Source of the DNA: an uncultured Pelagibacteraceae bacterium
Lineage (GTDB): Bacteria > Pseudomonadota > Alphaproteobacteria > Pelagibacterales > Pelagibacteraceae
Assembly: GCA_902635545.1 (NCBI GenBank)
Contig: CACPOL010000005.1
Location: 1 to 64,000, forward strand
Length of the DNA: 64,000 nt
Reading direction: 5' to 3'
Of this stretch, positions 35,937-48,157 are shown one piece after another. The notes below the pieces were generated by a model. That model ran no database searches and was not told the DNA's origin. It was given only the letters and a program-made list of their open reading frames with translations. How positions within the stretch are numbered: position 1 is the stretch's first letter; each line of letters starts with the position of its first letter. The position numbers and the translations under genes are program-made.

Positions 35937-36459
35937 TTTGAATAATAAAAAAATACCAATAGGAATTTTAGGAGGTTCCTTTGATCCAGCACATAAAGGG
36001 CATTTATCTATTTCTTTAGTATCAAAAAAAAAATTTAAATTAAAATATATCATATGGGCAATTACTTTAAAAAATCCTTTTAAGAAGAAAAGTTTTTTAA
36101 GTTTAAAAGAAAGAATTAAAATTTGCAAAAAATTAATAGGTTCAAAAAAATTTATAAAGATTAGATTTTTTGAAAAAAAAATTCATTCAAATAAAACTGT
36201 CGATTTAATCAATTATTTAAAAAAAGATAAAAAAATTGAAATTTACCTTATAATTGGTGCGGATAATTTAATTAATTTTCACAAATGGCATAAATGGAAA
36301 TCAATATCAAAAAAATGTAATATTTTAGTATTTGATCGAGGTGGCTATAAAACTAAATCTCTTAAATCTGTTGCATATCAACAGCTAGATAAAAAATGTT
36401 TGAGATTTGTTAAATTTAAAAAGATCAATATTTCATCTTCTCAATTAAGAAAAATTTGA
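35902..36459 (+). CDS. nadD: Nicotinate-nucleotide adenylyltransferase
   Basis: Forms deamido-NAD from nicotinate mononucleotide and ATP. The nucleotidyltransferase signature GILGGSFDPAHKGHLSIS (HxGH), LIIGADNLINFHKW and the C-terminal ISSSQLRK (SSTxIR-like) are all present. The start is uncertain: ATG at 35902 overlaps proA by 35 nt and adds a basic leader; TTG at 35938, 1 nt after the proA stop, would begin MNNKKIPIGILGG and matches the family length. The track start (TTG 35887) is less likely. Confidence 0.88.
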   Translation: MKSRAKAKLENNLNNKKIPIGILGGSFDPAHKGHLSISLVSKKKFKLKYIIWAITLKNPFKKKSFLSLKERIKICKKLIGSKKFIKIRFFEKKIHSNKTVDLINYLKKDKKIEIYLIIGADNLINFHKWHKWKSISKKCNILVFDRGGYKTKSLKSVAYQQLDKKCLRFVKFKKINISSSQLRKI

Positions 36460-36474
36460 TAAGGTAAATAATTA

Positions 36475-36825
36475 ATGGATAAAATTTCTGACCTTAAAAA
36501 AAAAATAATCAAAACTTTAGATATAAATAAGGCTTTAGACATAATTGAAATTGATTTAAAAGATAAAAGTTCTATGGCAGACTACATGATTATTGCGAGC
36601 GGAACTTCTTCTAGACATATTCAATCCTTATCTGAACAAGTTTTGGAAAAATTAAAAGAAAATGGAATATTAAATTCTAAAATTGAAGGAAAGGATAGCA
36701 ATGAATGGAAGCTTGTTGATGGTATAGATTTAATAATTCATATTTTTCACCCTGAAAAAAGAAAATTTTATGAAATCGAAAAAATTTGGTCAGAATTAAT
36801 TCCTAAAGAAAAACTTATTATATGA
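36475..36825 (+). CDS. rsfS: Ribosome silencing factor RsfS
   Basis: The 116-aa DUF143/Iojap family protein has KDKSSMADYMIIASGTSSRHIQSL and EGKDSNEWKLVDGIDLIIHIFHPEKRKFYEIEKIW. It binds L14 and blocks subunit joining in starvation, a relevant function for an oligotroph. In most Alphaproteobacteria rlmH and a murein-peptidase gene follow; here ctpA follows with a 4-nt overlap. Confidence 0.95.
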   Translation: MDKISDLKKKIIKTLDINKALDIIEIDLKDKSSMADYMIIASGTSSRHIQSLSEQVLEKLKENGILNSKIEGKDSNEWKLVDGIDLIIHIFHPEKRKFYEIEKIWSELIPKEKLII

Positions 36826-37961
36826 GAAAATTAAAAATATCACTTATTATATTTTTTCTGTTTATCACTAAGAGCAATCTTTATGCGAATAATAATGAGG
36901 AAATTTATAAAAAAATCGATCTATTTGGAGAAGTCATAGAGAAAATTAATAAAGAATATGTTGAGGAAGTAGACACCTCAAAAAATATGGATGCTGCTAT
37001 TAATGGCCTCCTTCAATCATTAGATCCTTATTCTGCATATATGTCGCCCGAAAATTTTGGAGAAATGCAGACAGAGACTAGTGGAGAGTTTGGTGGATTA
37101 GGAATTGAGGTTAGTATGGAGGCAGGTGTTGTAAAAGTTATATCGCCAATAGATGACACTCCGGCTTCTAGAGCTGGAATAAAAGCTGGTGATTTTATTG
37201 TTAAAATAAATGATATTCAGGTTCAAGGTAAATCTTTAACTGAAGCTGTTGAATTAATGAGAGGTCCAGTTGGCTCTGGAATAGAGATTACAGTTAGAAG
37301 AAGAGGAGAAAAAAAAGCATTAATTTTTAATATCATAAGAGAAATTATTGAAATTCAATCTGTAAAGTCCAAACTTATAGAAAATAATATTGGATATATA
37401 AGATTAACATCATTTAATGAAAATAGTAGTGAACAAATTAAAAATAGAATTAAAAAATTAAATGAAAATAAAAATTTAAAAGCTTTTATTTTAGATTTAA
37501 GAAACAATCCAGGTGGTTTATTATCTCAAGCAATACGTATTACTGATTTCTTTTTGGAAAACGGTGAAATAGTTTCTACAAAAAGTCGTAAATTATCAGA
37601 GAATAGAAAATGGTTTGCAAAAGATGGAGATCTTACAAATGGAAAAACTTTGATTGTTCTTATAAACTATGGTTCTGCATCCGCATCTGAAATTGTTGCT
37701 GGAGCTTTAAAAGACCATAAAAGAGCAGTAGTTATTGGGGAAAGCAGTTTTGGTAAGGGGTCAGTTCAATCAATTATCCCTTTAAAAAATAAGGGAGCAA
37801 TAAGATTAACTATCGCTAAATACTATCTTCCGTCAGGAAAATCTATTTCTGAAGTTGGTGTTACTCCTGATATTCAAGTGGGAGAAGACTCTGAAGATTT
37901 TAGAATAAATACTGATACTGATAATCAGCTAAAATTTGCAGTTAAATTACTTAATGGATAA
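36822..37961 (+). CDS. ctpA: C-terminal processing peptidase (S41 family)
   Basis: The 379-aa exported protease has a signal peptide at about residues 1-22 (KISLIIFFLFITKSNLYA), a PDZ domain (~95-175; GLGIEVSMEAGVVKVISP, DDTPASRAGIKAGD), and the S41 catalytic domain with Ser in NYGSASASEIVAGAL and Lys in SSFGKGSVQS. It acts in the periplasm on C-termini of envelope proteins or murein hydrolases. The start overlaps rsfS by 4 nt and the stop overlaps rppH by 1 nt. Confidence 0.94.
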   Translation: MRKLKISLIIFFLFITKSNLYANNNEEIYKKIDLFGEVIEKINKEYVEEVDTSKNMDAAINGLLQSLDPYSAYMSPENFGEMQTETSGEFGGLGIEVSMEAGVVKVISPIDDTPASRAGIKAGDFIVKINDIQVQGKSLTEAVELMRGPVGSGIEITVRRRGEKKALIFNIIREIIEIQSVKSKLIENNIGYIRLTSFNENSSEQIKNRIKKLNENKNLKAFILDLRNNPGGLLSQAIRITDFFLENGEIVSTKSRKLSENRKWFAKDGDLTNGKTLIVLINYGSASASEIVAGALKDHKRAVVIGESSFGKGSVQSIIPLKNKGAIRLTIAKYYLPSGKSISEVGVTPDIQVGEDSEDFRINTDTDNQLKFAVKLLNG

Positions 37962-38437
37962 TGAAAAATAATTATGAAAATTTGCCCTTAAGAAATGGTG
38001 TAGGAATTGTAGTAATTAATAAAGAAAATAAAGTTTTTGTTGCAAAAAGAATTGATAATCCCAAAAATTTTTGGCAGATGCCTCAAGGTGGAGTTGATGA
38101 TGGTGAAGATTTTTTATCTGCTGCTTATAGAGAGTTAGAAGAGGAGACAAGCATTAAAAATGTTGAACTTATTCAAGAAATCGAGGGTACTTTAACTTAT
38201 GAACTTCCAAAACATTTATTAGGTATAATATGGAAAGGTAAATATAAAGGTCAAAAACAGAAATGGTTTTTAATGAGATACCTTGGAAAAGATAGTGATA
38301 TTAATATAAAAACAAATAAACCTGAATTTTTTCAATGGAAATGGATTGATTTGGATATGATTACCGATGTAGTTGTAGATTTTAAGCATCATGTCTACAA
38401 AGAGCTCAAGGAAAAAATAAAAAAAATAATTAATTAA
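37961..38437 (+). CDS. rppH: RNA pyrophosphohydrolase (Nudix)
   Basis: The 158-aa Nudix hydrolase begins LPLRNGVGIVVINKENKVFVAKR and contains FWQMPQGGVDDGEDFLSAAYRELEEETSI, the Nudix box in RppH form. It removes pyrophosphate from 5' ends of mRNAs to start decay, and may also act on dinucleoside polyphosphates. Last gene of the rplU cluster. Its stop overlaps the convergent atpC stop region by 8 nt (TTAATTAA). Confidence 0.94.
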   Translation: MKNNYENLPLRNGVGIVVINKENKVFVAKRIDNPKNFWQMPQGGVDDGEDFLSAAYRELEEETSIKNVELIQEIEGTLTYELPKHLLGIIWKGKYKGQKQKWFLMRYLGKDSDINIKTNKPEFFQWKWIDLDMITDVVVDFKHHVYKELKEKIKKIIN

Positions 38438-38821
38438 TTGTTTTCAAAACTTCAATTTTTTGATCAATTAAATATTTAGATTGATCACTTATTTCAAGTT
38501 TTTTGTTTTCTTCTTCAGCAATTTTTAATAAATCTTGAATTTTACTTTGTTCAAAATTTTTTAAATTATAAATAGAACTTGTTAGTATAGATAAATTATT
38601 ATTCTTAAATTCTACAATTCCGTCCTCTGTATAAAACTTTTCTTCTCCAGATTTTGAATAAATTGTTATTATACCTGGCTTTAAAAATGATATTAATGAA
38701 ATATGATTTTTTAAAATTCCCATCTCTCCTTCAAAAGCTGGAATAATTACCTCAGTAACGTCCTCTTTTTCTAAAAAAGACTTATCCGGGTTTACAATTT
38801 CGATTTTAAACTCTTCTGTCA

Positions 38822-38822
<1 letters not shown>
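38430..38822 (-). CDS. atpC: ATP synthase F1 epsilon subunit
   Basis: The 130-aa protein has the N-terminal beta-sandwich motifs IEIVNPDKSFLEKEDVTEVIIPAFEGEMGILKNH and a C-terminal two-helix region (QSKIQDLLKIAEEENKKLE) that can regulate ATPase activity. Last gene of atpHAGDC; its start overlaps the atpD stop by 1 nt. Confidence 0.93.
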
Positions 38823-41118
<2,296 letters not shown>

Positions 41119-41124
41119 AAAATA

Positions 41125-42660
41125 TTAAGATTTAAGATTATTTTTTAATTGTTTAATTATATCAATTAGAATTTTTTCAGAACCTTCTTCAATTTTTCCA
41201 GAGCTTAAAATGTTATCAATTAAATCAGGTTTATCTGATTTACACTTCTCGATTATCTTTTTTTCAAAGTCAGCTATGTCCTTGATATTTACATCATCTA
41301 AATAGCCCTTTACTCCACAAAAAATTGAAATAACTTGTTCTGCTACCGTCATTGGAGAATATTGTTTTTGTTTTAATAATTCTGTTAATTTAGAACCTCT
41401 ATTCAACAATTGTTGTGTAGAAGCATCCAAATCAGATCCGAATTGAGCAAACGCAGCCATCTCTCTATACTGAGCTAATTCTAGCTTCATTGAACCTGAA
41501 ACTTTCTTCATTGCTTTTGTTTGTGCAGCAGATCCAACTCTAGAGACTGATAAGCCAACATTAATTGCCGGCCTTATGCCTTGATTAAATAATTCAGTTT
41601 CTAAAAAAATTTGGCCATCAGTTATAGAAATTACATTTGTTGGAATATATGCTGATACGTCTCCTCCTTGAGTTTCAATAATAGGTAAAGCAGTTAAAGA
41701 GCCACCTCCATGTTCGTCACTTAGTTTTGCAGCTCTCTCAAGTAGTCTGCTGTGAAGATAAAACACGTCGCCCGGATAAGCTTCTCTTCCTGGAGGTCTT
41801 CTTAATATAAGTGACATTTGTCTATAAGCTACTGCTTGTTTAGACAAATCATCGTAAATAATTAATGCATGCATTCCGTTATCTCGAAAATATTCACCCA
41901 TGGCACAACCTGTATAAGGAGCTAAAAATTGAAGAGGTGCCGAGTCTGATGCAGTTGCAGCAACAATTGTTGTATACTCCATTGCACCGGCCTCTTCTAA
42001 AGTTTTTTGAATTTGTCTTACTGTTGATCTCTTTTGTCCAACTGCAACGTAAATGCAATAAAGTTTCTGTTTTTCGTCACCAGAATCATTAATCTTTTTT
42101 TGATTAATTATTGCATCGATTGCTACTGCTGTTTTACCGGTTTGTCTATCCCCAATAATTAACTCTCTTTGTCCTCTTCCAATTGGAACAAGACTATCAA
42201 TTGATTTTAGACCTGTTTGCATAGGCTCACTAACTGATTGTCTTGGAATGATTCCTGGAGCCTTCACCTCTACTCTACTTTTTTTTATTCCTTTATCTAA
42301 AGCTCCCTTGCCATCTATCGGGTTACCTAATCCATCAACTACTCTACCTAAAAGCTCTTTACCCACTGGTGTATCAACAATACTTCCAGTTCTTTTTACG
42401 ACATCACCTTCTTTAATATTTCTATCATCACCGAAAATTACTACCCCCACATTCTCACTCTCCAAATTCAAAGCCATACCTTTGGAACCATCAGAAAATT
42501 CAACCATCTCACCAGCTTGAACATTATCCAAACCATAAATTCTTGCGATACCATCACCTACTGATAAAACTTGTCCAACTTCAGATATTTCTGCTTTTTC
42601 TCCAAAATTTTTAATTTGTTCTTTTAAAATTTTTGTTACTTCTGAAGGATTTATTTCCAT
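41125..42660 (-). CDS. atpA: ATP synthase F1 alpha subunit
   Basis: Non-catalytic nucleotide-binding subunit, 511 aa. P-loop [28 protein letters not shown], and [31 protein letters not shown] are diagnostic. One nt separates it from the atpH stop. Standard atpH-A-G-D-C gene order; the F0 genes (atpB/E/F) are elsewhere, as usual in Alphaproteobacteria. Confidence 0.98.
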   Translation of the reverse strand: MEINPSEVTKILKEQIKNFGEKAEISEVGQVLSVGDGIARIYGLDNVQAGEMVEFSDGSKGMALNLESENVGVVIFGDDRNIKEGDVVKRTGSIVDTPVGKELLGRVVDGLGNPIDGKGALDKGIKKSRVEVKAPGIIPRQSVSEPMQTGLKSIDSLVPIGRGQRELIIGDRQTGKTAVAIDAIINQKKINDSGDEKQKLYCIYVAVGQKRSTVRQIQKTLEEAGAMEYTTIVAATASDSAPLQFLAPYTGCAMGEYFRDNGMHALIIYDDLSKQAVAYRQMSLILRRPPGREAYPGDVFYLHSRLLERAAKLSDEHGGGSLTALPIIETQGGDVSAYIPTNVISITDGQIFLETELFNQGIRPAINVGLSVSRVGSAAQTKAMKKVSGSMKLELAQYREMAAFAQFGSDLDASTQQLLNRGSKLTELLKQKQYSPMTVAEQVISIFCGVKGYLDDVNIKDIADFEKKIIEKCKSDKPDLIDNILSSGKIEEGSEKILIDIIKQLKNNLKS

Positions 42661-42661
42661 A

Positions 42662-43219
42662 TTAAGCCTCTATCATTCTATTTTCTATTTGTTGTAATTT
42701 TTTTTTTATGGAAGTGTCAATCATTGTGCTTCCTACTTGCAAAACTAGACCTCCAATTAAACTTTTATCATGTTTATAATTTAATTTTATTTTTGATTTA
42801 AAATTTTTTGATAATTCCTCAGTTATATTGTTAATTTCATCTGTATTCAATTCTTTTGCAGAATTAATTTCTGCTTTAAGCTCACCTCTTTTTTGAGAAC
42901 AAATTTCAATAAAATTTTTTAAAATTTGATCAATATAAAAAAATCTTCTTTTTATAATTAATAGGTTTAAAAAATTTTTGAATAATAATTCTATTTTTGA
43001 AATTTTAGATATCTTATTTACAATATTCATTAAATCTTCTCTATTAGTTGTGGGATCTTTAATCAAATTATTAAAATCTTTATTAACAGATATCAAATTT
43101 GAAAAAGCTAATGAATTTTGTTCTACTTGGACAAGTAAATTTGTTTCACTTGCTAGTTCATACAAAGCTAAAGAATATCTTTTAGCTGTTGTGTCAGAAA
43201 ATTCTTTCTTAATACTCAA
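42662..43219 (-). CDS. atpH: ATP synthase F1 delta subunit (TTG start)
   Basis: Peripheral stalk subunit, 185 aa: [16 protein letters not shown] near the N-terminus and [30 protein letters not shown] near the C-terminus are typical of OSCP/delta. The only workable start is TTG at 43219: an in-frame TAA immediately precedes it, and the next Met lies well inside the conserved core. A Shine-Dalgarno TGAGGT sits 7 nt upstream. First gene of the operon. Confidence 0.94.
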   Translation of the reverse strand: MSIKKEFSDTTAKRYSLALYELASETNLLVQVEQNSLAFSNLISVNKDFNNLIKDPTTNREDLMNIVNKISKISKIELLFKNFLNLLIIKRRFFYIDQILKNFIEICSQKRGELKAEINSAKELNTDEINNITEELSKNFKSKIKLNYKHDKSLIGGLVLQVGSTMIDTSIKKKLQQIENRMIEA

Positions 43220-43327
43220 TTAATAACCTCAAAATATTGATAATTTATTATAAAACACAATTTAATTAACATATGGCTCTAAGGTCTTCAAGCAACACAT
43301 TTGGGAAAAAATGACTTTTTTTTCGGT
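43220..43327 (-). other. Spacer between priA and atpH (atp operon leader)
   Basis: A 108-nt spacer with no ORF. On the minus strand a TATAAT-like box in GTTTTATAATAAATT is about 25 nt from the atpH TTG but has no clear -35. Upstream is a G/C-richer stretch (GCTTGAAGACCTTAGAGCC). Near the priA stop, AAAAAAAAGTCATTTTTT forms a short A/T dyad. The spacer must carry the atp operon promoter, but I cannot assign it confidently. Confidence 0.35.
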
Positions 43328-45283
43328 CTAATTGAAGTTTATTGGATCAACATCAACTGAAAGTTTTATTCCTGATTGAAATTTATAGTTTGAAATTAGT
43401 ATAGCTAGTGAATTTTGTAATTTTAATGTTTTTGGACCTCGAATTAAAAGTCTAATTCTATATTTTCTTTTTAATCTAAATATAGGAGCACTTACTGGAC
43501 CTAAGATTTTTCCTTTTATTTTATTTTCTGTAAAAATTTTAAATTTGAATGCTTCTTTTTCTAATTTACTCTCATTTTCACCAGTAAAAATTAATGAAAT
43601 AAATCTTTGAAAAGGAGGAAGATTATTATTTTTTCTAATTTCAACTTCTTTTTCTAAAAAAATATCAGGATTATTGTTAGTGATATCTGAGATCATTTTC
43701 GTATCCGTGTTATAAGTTTGGAAATAAACTGTTGATAATTTACCTTCACGACCAGCCCTTCCAGATAATTGATGGTATAATTGTAAGTTTTTTTCCGCTG
43801 CTCTCAAATCATGACCTCGAGAAGACAAGTCAATATCAACTATAACAATACAATTTAAATTTGGAAAATGAAATCCTTTTGATATTAATTGTGTGCCAAC
43901 TAAAATTTCAATTTCATTATTGATAATTTTTTCTAATTTGTTTTTTGAACTTTTTTTATTCATTGTGTCACTAGAAAAAATTTCAATTTTTTTTGATGGA
44001 AAACATTTTTTAACTTCCTCAGAAATTCTTTCAACACCGGGACCACTAAATATGAAATTACAATTTCCTTCTTTTCGACACTTTCTTTTTAAAGAAGATT
44101 TGAATCCACAATAATGACATAATAAATTATTTTTATTTTTATGATAAACTAAATTAATTGAACAGTTTGGACATGAATAGCTTATTAAACATTTATTACA
44201 TAAAACATTTGGAGAAAATCCTCTTCTATTTAAAAAAAATAAGACTTGATCTTTTTTTTCTAAGTGAAAATTAACCTTTTCAATTATTTTTTTTGATAAC
44301 CAAGATTGTTTTTCTAACTTTACATTATTTAGATTTATAATTTCATAATTCGGCAATGAGGCATTTTGATAACGTTTTTCTAATTTTGAAACACTATATT
44401 TTCCTTTTTTTATATTTTCATAAGTTTCGATAGATGGGACAGCAGTAATCAAGTTTATTGGAATTTTTTCGAATGAAGCTCTAGAAATAGCCATGTCTCT
44501 TGCATTGTAAATTATTCCTTCATCTTGTTTATATGATTGATCATGCTCTTCATCGACTATTATTAATCCTAATTTTTTAAATGGTAAAAATAAAGATGAT
44601 CTAGCGCCAATTACCACTTTAATTTTTTCTGAAATTACTCCACTCCAAATAATTTCTTTATTTTTTTTTGTAATTCCTGAATGCCAAATTGCTGGCATAA
44701 AACCAAAAAATTCAAAAAATTTTTTTTCAAATTGACTCGTTAAACCAATTTCTGGAAGCATTACTAAACCTTGATAACCTTTTATCAAAATTTTTTTGAG
44801 AGCCTCAAAGTAAACAATTGTTTTACCTGATCCGGTTGTACCCTTTAAAACATGAACATTAAATTTATTATTAGAGAGATTTATTTGATTTAAAGCTTTT
44901 TTTTGCTCTAATGATAATTTGATAGAATTTTCAATTATTTTGAAAGAAAAGTTATTGTAATATTTTTTTTCAAATACTCTGGCTGGCTTACCGCTTATTA
45001 AAACTAATTTTAAAACCATCCCTTTTGGTACAATGTTATATTCAGAAAACCAGTTTAAAAAGTCTAATGTATTTTCCTTTAAAGGAGGGATATCTAATCT
45101 TTTAATTATTTTTTTTATCTTAAATTTTTTATTAGTATTTTTTTCAAATTCATTCCATACAACGCCTATTAATTTTGACTTGCCAAAAGGAACTTCAACA
45201 AAATCACCAGCTTCTAATTTAAGATCAGTTTCATAGGTAAAAGGGTGATTAAATATATTGGGTAAAAGAATCGGAAACTTCAT
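43328..45283 (-). CDS. priA: Primosomal helicase PriA
   Basis: Replication-restart 3'-5' helicase, 651 aa against ~730 in E. coli, with a shortened N-terminal 3'BD. Walker A LKGTTGSGKTIVYFEAL, DEEH box VDEEHDQSYKQ, helicase motifs VGTQLISKGFHFPN and QLSGRAGREGK. The zinc-binding region has CNKC, CPNC and CHYC, but the fourth pair is C-x5-C (CRKEGNC) rather than C-x2-C. Upstream of the atp operon, an order common in Alphaproteobacteria. Confidence 0.95.
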   Translation of the reverse strand: MKFPILLPNIFNHPFTYETDLKLEAGDFVEVPFGKSKLIGVVWNEFEKNTNKKFKIKKIIKRLDIPPLKENTLDFLNWFSEYNIVPKGMVLKLVLISGKPARVFEKKYYNNFSFKIIENSIKLSLEQKKALNQINLSNNKFNVHVLKGTTGSGKTIVYFEALKKILIKGYQGLVMLPEIGLTSQFEKKFFEFFGFMPAIWHSGITKKNKEIIWSGVISEKIKVVIGARSSLFLPFKKLGLIIVDEEHDQSYKQDEGIIYNARDMAISRASFEKIPINLITAVPSIETYENIKKGKYSVSKLEKRYQNASLPNYEIINLNNVKLEKQSWLSKKIIEKVNFHLEKKDQVLFFLNRRGFSPNVLCNKCLISYSCPNCSINLVYHKNKNNLLCHYCGFKSSLKRKCRKEGNCNFIFSGPGVERISEEVKKCFPSKKIEIFSSDTMNKKSSKNKLEKIINNEIEILVGTQLISKGFHFPNLNCIVIVDIDLSSRGHDLRAAEKNLQLYHQLSGRAGREGKLSTVYFQTYNTDTKMISDITNNNPDIFLEKEVEIRKNNNLPPFQRFISLIFTGENESKLEKEAFKFKIFTENKIKGKILGPVSAPIFRLKRKYRIRLLIRGPKTLKLQNSLAILISNYKFQSGIKLSVDVDPINFN

Positions 45284-45462
45284 TATTTACTAGAATACTC
45301 TTTTATCACAACTTACAAGATTTAATAATATTCCTTTTGAGGCGAATCTATTTACCTGGCATAATAGAAATCTATAAATTATGCACAAAGAATATTTAGA
45401 GCAAGCATTACAAAAAAATGCAGGAAAATCTTTTTGAGGTGATCAAGAAAACTAAAATATAC
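45284..45462. other. 179-nt spacer with direct repeat, hairpin and an 18-codon ORF
   Basis: Gap between lpd and priA, both on the minus strand. On the plus strand TTTTGAGGCGAATC (45335-45348) recurs as TTTTGAGGTGATC (45432-45444). Between them is a GCATAAT / ATTATGC stem (45359-45365 with 45378-45384) and a short plus-strand ORF (ATG 45381 to TGA 45437, MHKEYLEQALQKNAGKSF). There is no tRNA-like or known RNA structure I can recognise. It may hold the lpd terminator and priA promoter, a small RNA, or a gene remnant. Confidence 0.3.
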
Positions 45463-46863
45463 TTAAGAATGTATAGCTCTTTTATCCACAGATAATGCAG
45501 CTTCTTTCACCGCTTCTGAAAAAGTCGGGTGGGCATGGCATGTTCTTGCAATATCTTCAGAACTTGCACCAAATTCCATCGCAATTCCAATTTCAGCTAT
45601 TAATTCTCCAGCATGTGGTCCAATTAAATGTGCTCCCAGCACCTTATCAGTTTTTTTATCTGCTAAAATTTTTACAAATCCCTCAGCATCATCAATGGCT
45701 TTGGCTCTAGAATTTGCCATAAATGAAAACTTCCCAACTTTATATTCAATACTTTTCTCTTTTAATTGTTCTTCGGTTTTTCCAATAGAGGCAACCTCAG
45801 GTGTTGTGTAGACAACTCCTGGGATTGTATCATAATTTACATGACCAGATTGACCAGCAATATTTTCAGCAACTGCTATTCCTTCATCTTCTGCTTTATG
45901 TGCAAGCATTGGTCCATTTATTACATCTCCAATAGCGTAAATGTTGTCTAGGTTTGTCTTAAAACTATTATTAGTTTTAATCCTTTTATTCTCATCTAGT
46001 TCAATACCAATACTTTCTAAATTTAAACCATTTATGTTAGGTTTCCTTCCAACAGATATTAAAACAACATCACATTCAAAATCTTTTTTTTTACCATTCT
46101 TGTCAGAAGTTGAAACGGTAGCTCCTGATTTATTTTTTTTAACCTTTTCGACTTTGTGTTCTAAATGAAAATTTATTCCTTGTTTTTTTAAAATTTTCAT
46201 AAATTCATTTGAAATTTCTTTATCCATACCTGGGGTAATATGATCAAGAAACTCAACAACATGCACCTCTGCTCCAAGTCTTGACCAAACAGATCCCATT
46301 TCTAATCCAATATACCCACCACCTACAACAACCATTTTTTTTGGTACTTTTTCTAATTCTAATGCTCCAGTTGATGAAACAATTACTTTTTCGTCAAATT
46401 CAATATTTGGTAAAGACACTGGTACAGAACCAGTAGCAATAATTATGTTTTCTGCATTTATTATTGTTTCATTTTTTTTATCATCATTAATTGCAATTTC
46501 GTCTTTCGATTTGAAACTTCCAGTTCCTTTAATGTATGTAACTTTATTTTTTTTTAATAAAAATTCTACGCCTTTAGTCAAAACTGTAACAGCTTTTTCT
46601 TTACTCTTCATCATTTTTGGTAAATTTAGCTTTACTTCACCAACTTCTATACCTTTATTTGATAAACTTTTAACTTTATGAAATTCGTCTGACAAATTAA
46701 GTAAGCTTTTTGATGGAATACATCCAATATTTAAACAAGTCCCTCCTAAAGATCCTCGTGACTCTATACATGCAGTCTTTAGACCTAGCTGAGAAAGTCT
46801 AATTGCACAAACATAACCTCCTGGTCCACCCCCTATTACCACTGCTTGAAATTTTTCTGACAT
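45463..46863 (-). CDS. lpd: Dihydrolipoyl dehydrogenase (E3)
   Basis: FAD enzyme regenerating lipoamide for 2-oxoglutarate dehydrogenase. FAD motif VVIGGGPGGYVCAIRL, redox-active disulfide GGTCLNIGCIPSK, NAD motif VVVGGGYIGLEMGSVW, and C-terminal HAHPTFSEAVKEAAL with the catalytic His-Glu dyad. The track begins at TTG 46866; ATG at 46863 overlaps the sucB stop (TGATG) and is preferred, giving 466 aa. Last gene of the suc operon. Confidence 0.97.
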   Translation of the reverse strand: MSEKFQAVVIGGGPGGYVCAIRLSQLGLKTACIESRGSLGGTCLNIGCIPSKSLLNLSDEFHKVKSLSNKGIEVGEVKLNLPKMMKSKEKAVTVLTKGVEFLLKKNKVTYIKGTGSFKSKDEIAINDDKKNETIINAENIIIATGSVPVSLPNIEFDEKVIVSSTGALELEKVPKKMVVVGGGYIGLEMGSVWSRLGAEVHVVEFLDHITPGMDKEISNEFMKILKKQGINFHLEHKVEKVKKNKSGATVSTSDKNGKKKDFECDVVLISVGRKPNINGLNLESIGIELDENKRIKTNNSFKTNLDNIYAIGDVINGPMLAHKAEDEGIAVAENIAGQSGHVNYDTIPGVVYTTPEVASIGKTEEQLKEKSIEYKVGKFSFMANSRAKAIDDAEGFVKILADKKTDKVLGAHLIGPHAGELIAEIGIAMEFGASSEDIARTCHAHPTFSEAVKEAALSVDKRAIHS

Positions 46864-48155
46864 CAAATATTTAAAAATAATCTTCTTGGATCCTCTAAAT
46901 TTTCTTTTATAGTTTTTAAAAAGGAAACAGACTCTTTTCCATCCACAATTCTATGATCATAAGAAAGTGCTAAATACATTATTGGTCTAATCTTAATTTC
47001 ACCGTTTATCACAATCGGTCTCTCTACTATATTGTGCATACCTAATACACCAGATTGAGGTAAATTTAATATTGGAGTCGATAACATAGAGCCGTAAACA
47101 CCCCCATTAGTTATAGTAAAAGTCCCCCCCTGAAGATCCTCGATTGTCAAATTTCCATCTCTTGCTTTTTCTGAAATTAATTTAATATTTTTTTCTATTT
47201 CAGCAAAAGAGAGTTCATCTGCATTTTTTAAAACTGGAACCACAAGTCCTTTATCTGTTCCGACTGCAAAGCTTATATTATAATAATTTTTATAAACTAT
47301 CTCTTGGTCTTCAATTTCTGCATTTAATACTGGAAAATTTTTTAGTGCAACAATTGAAGCTTTCACAAAAAAAGACATAAAACCTAATTTTACTCCATAT
47401 CTATTTTGAAAGTCTTCCTGATTTTCTTTTCTCATTGCCATAATATTTGTCATATCAACCTCATTAAATGTAGTTAATAATGCTGCATTATCTTGGGCCT
47501 GTTTAAGTCTTTTTGCAATGGTTTGTCTTAGTCTAGTCATTTTTATTCTTTCTTCATGACCAAACTTAATTTTTCTTTCAGATGGTTTTGGATTTACACC
47601 CATTAAATTAATTAAATCACCTTTTAAAATCCTTCCATCTTTTCCAGAACCTTCAACTTTATCAATATCAATTTTTTTATCTGCAATGATTTTTCTAACA
47701 GCTGGTGAGAGAACTTTTTTCATTGATTTTTCAGTTTCAACATCTTCTTGCTTTACTTCATTTGAAAGTACTAAAGGTTTCTCTTTTTGTGTTTCTAAAT
47801 TAATTGGTTTTTCGAAAACTTTAGGTTTTTGATCAAGATCTAAATTAATTGAATCTTTTTCTAAATGATTTGATGAAACATCCTTAATCTTATCATCTTT
47901 TTTAATTTTATTAGACCCATTTTGACTAATAGATCCAAGGAGAGCTCCAACTTCAACAACAGAACCATCTTGAGAATTTATTTCAGATAAAACTCCATCA
48001 ATAGGTGATGGAACCTCCAAATTAACTTTATCTGTCTCAAGCTCTACAATTGGTTCATCAGCCTCAACAGAATCTCCCTCATTTTTGAGCCATTTTGCAA
48101 CTGTAGCTTCTGTGATGCTTTCACCTAATGTGGGGACTATAATTTTTTCATTCAT
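46863..48155 (-). CDS. sucB: Dihydrolipoyllysine succinyltransferase (2-oxoglutarate dehydrogenase E2)
   Basis: The 430-aa E2: a single lipoyl domain at residues ~2-76 with the lipoylated Lys in [12 protein letters not shown], a long charged linker, a peripheral subunit-binding domain ([28 protein letters not shown]) and a catalytic acyltransferase domain ending in [17 protein letters not shown] with the active-site His and Asp. It lies 2 nt after sucA. Confidence 0.97.
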   Translation of the reverse strand: MNEKIIVPTLGESITEATVAKWLKNEGDSVEADEPIVELETDKVNLEVPSPIDGVLSEINSQDGSVVEVGALLGSISQNGSNKIKKDDKIKDVSSNHLEKDSINLDLDQKPKVFEKPINLETQKEKPLVLSNEVKQEDVETEKSMKKVLSPAVRKIIADKKIDIDKVEGSGKDGRILKGDLINLMGVNPKPSERKIKFGHEERIKMTRLRQTIAKRLKQAQDNAALLTTFNEVDMTNIMAMRKENQEDFQNRYGVKLGFMSFFVKASIVALKNFPVLNAEIEDQEIVYKNYYNISFAVGTDKGLVVPVLKNADELSFAEIEKNIKLISEKARDGNLTIEDLQGGTFTITNGGVYGSMLSTPILNLPQSGVLGMHNIVERPIVINGEIKIRPIMYLALSYDHRIVDGKESVSFLKTIKENLEDPRRLFLNI

Positions 48156-48157
48156 TG

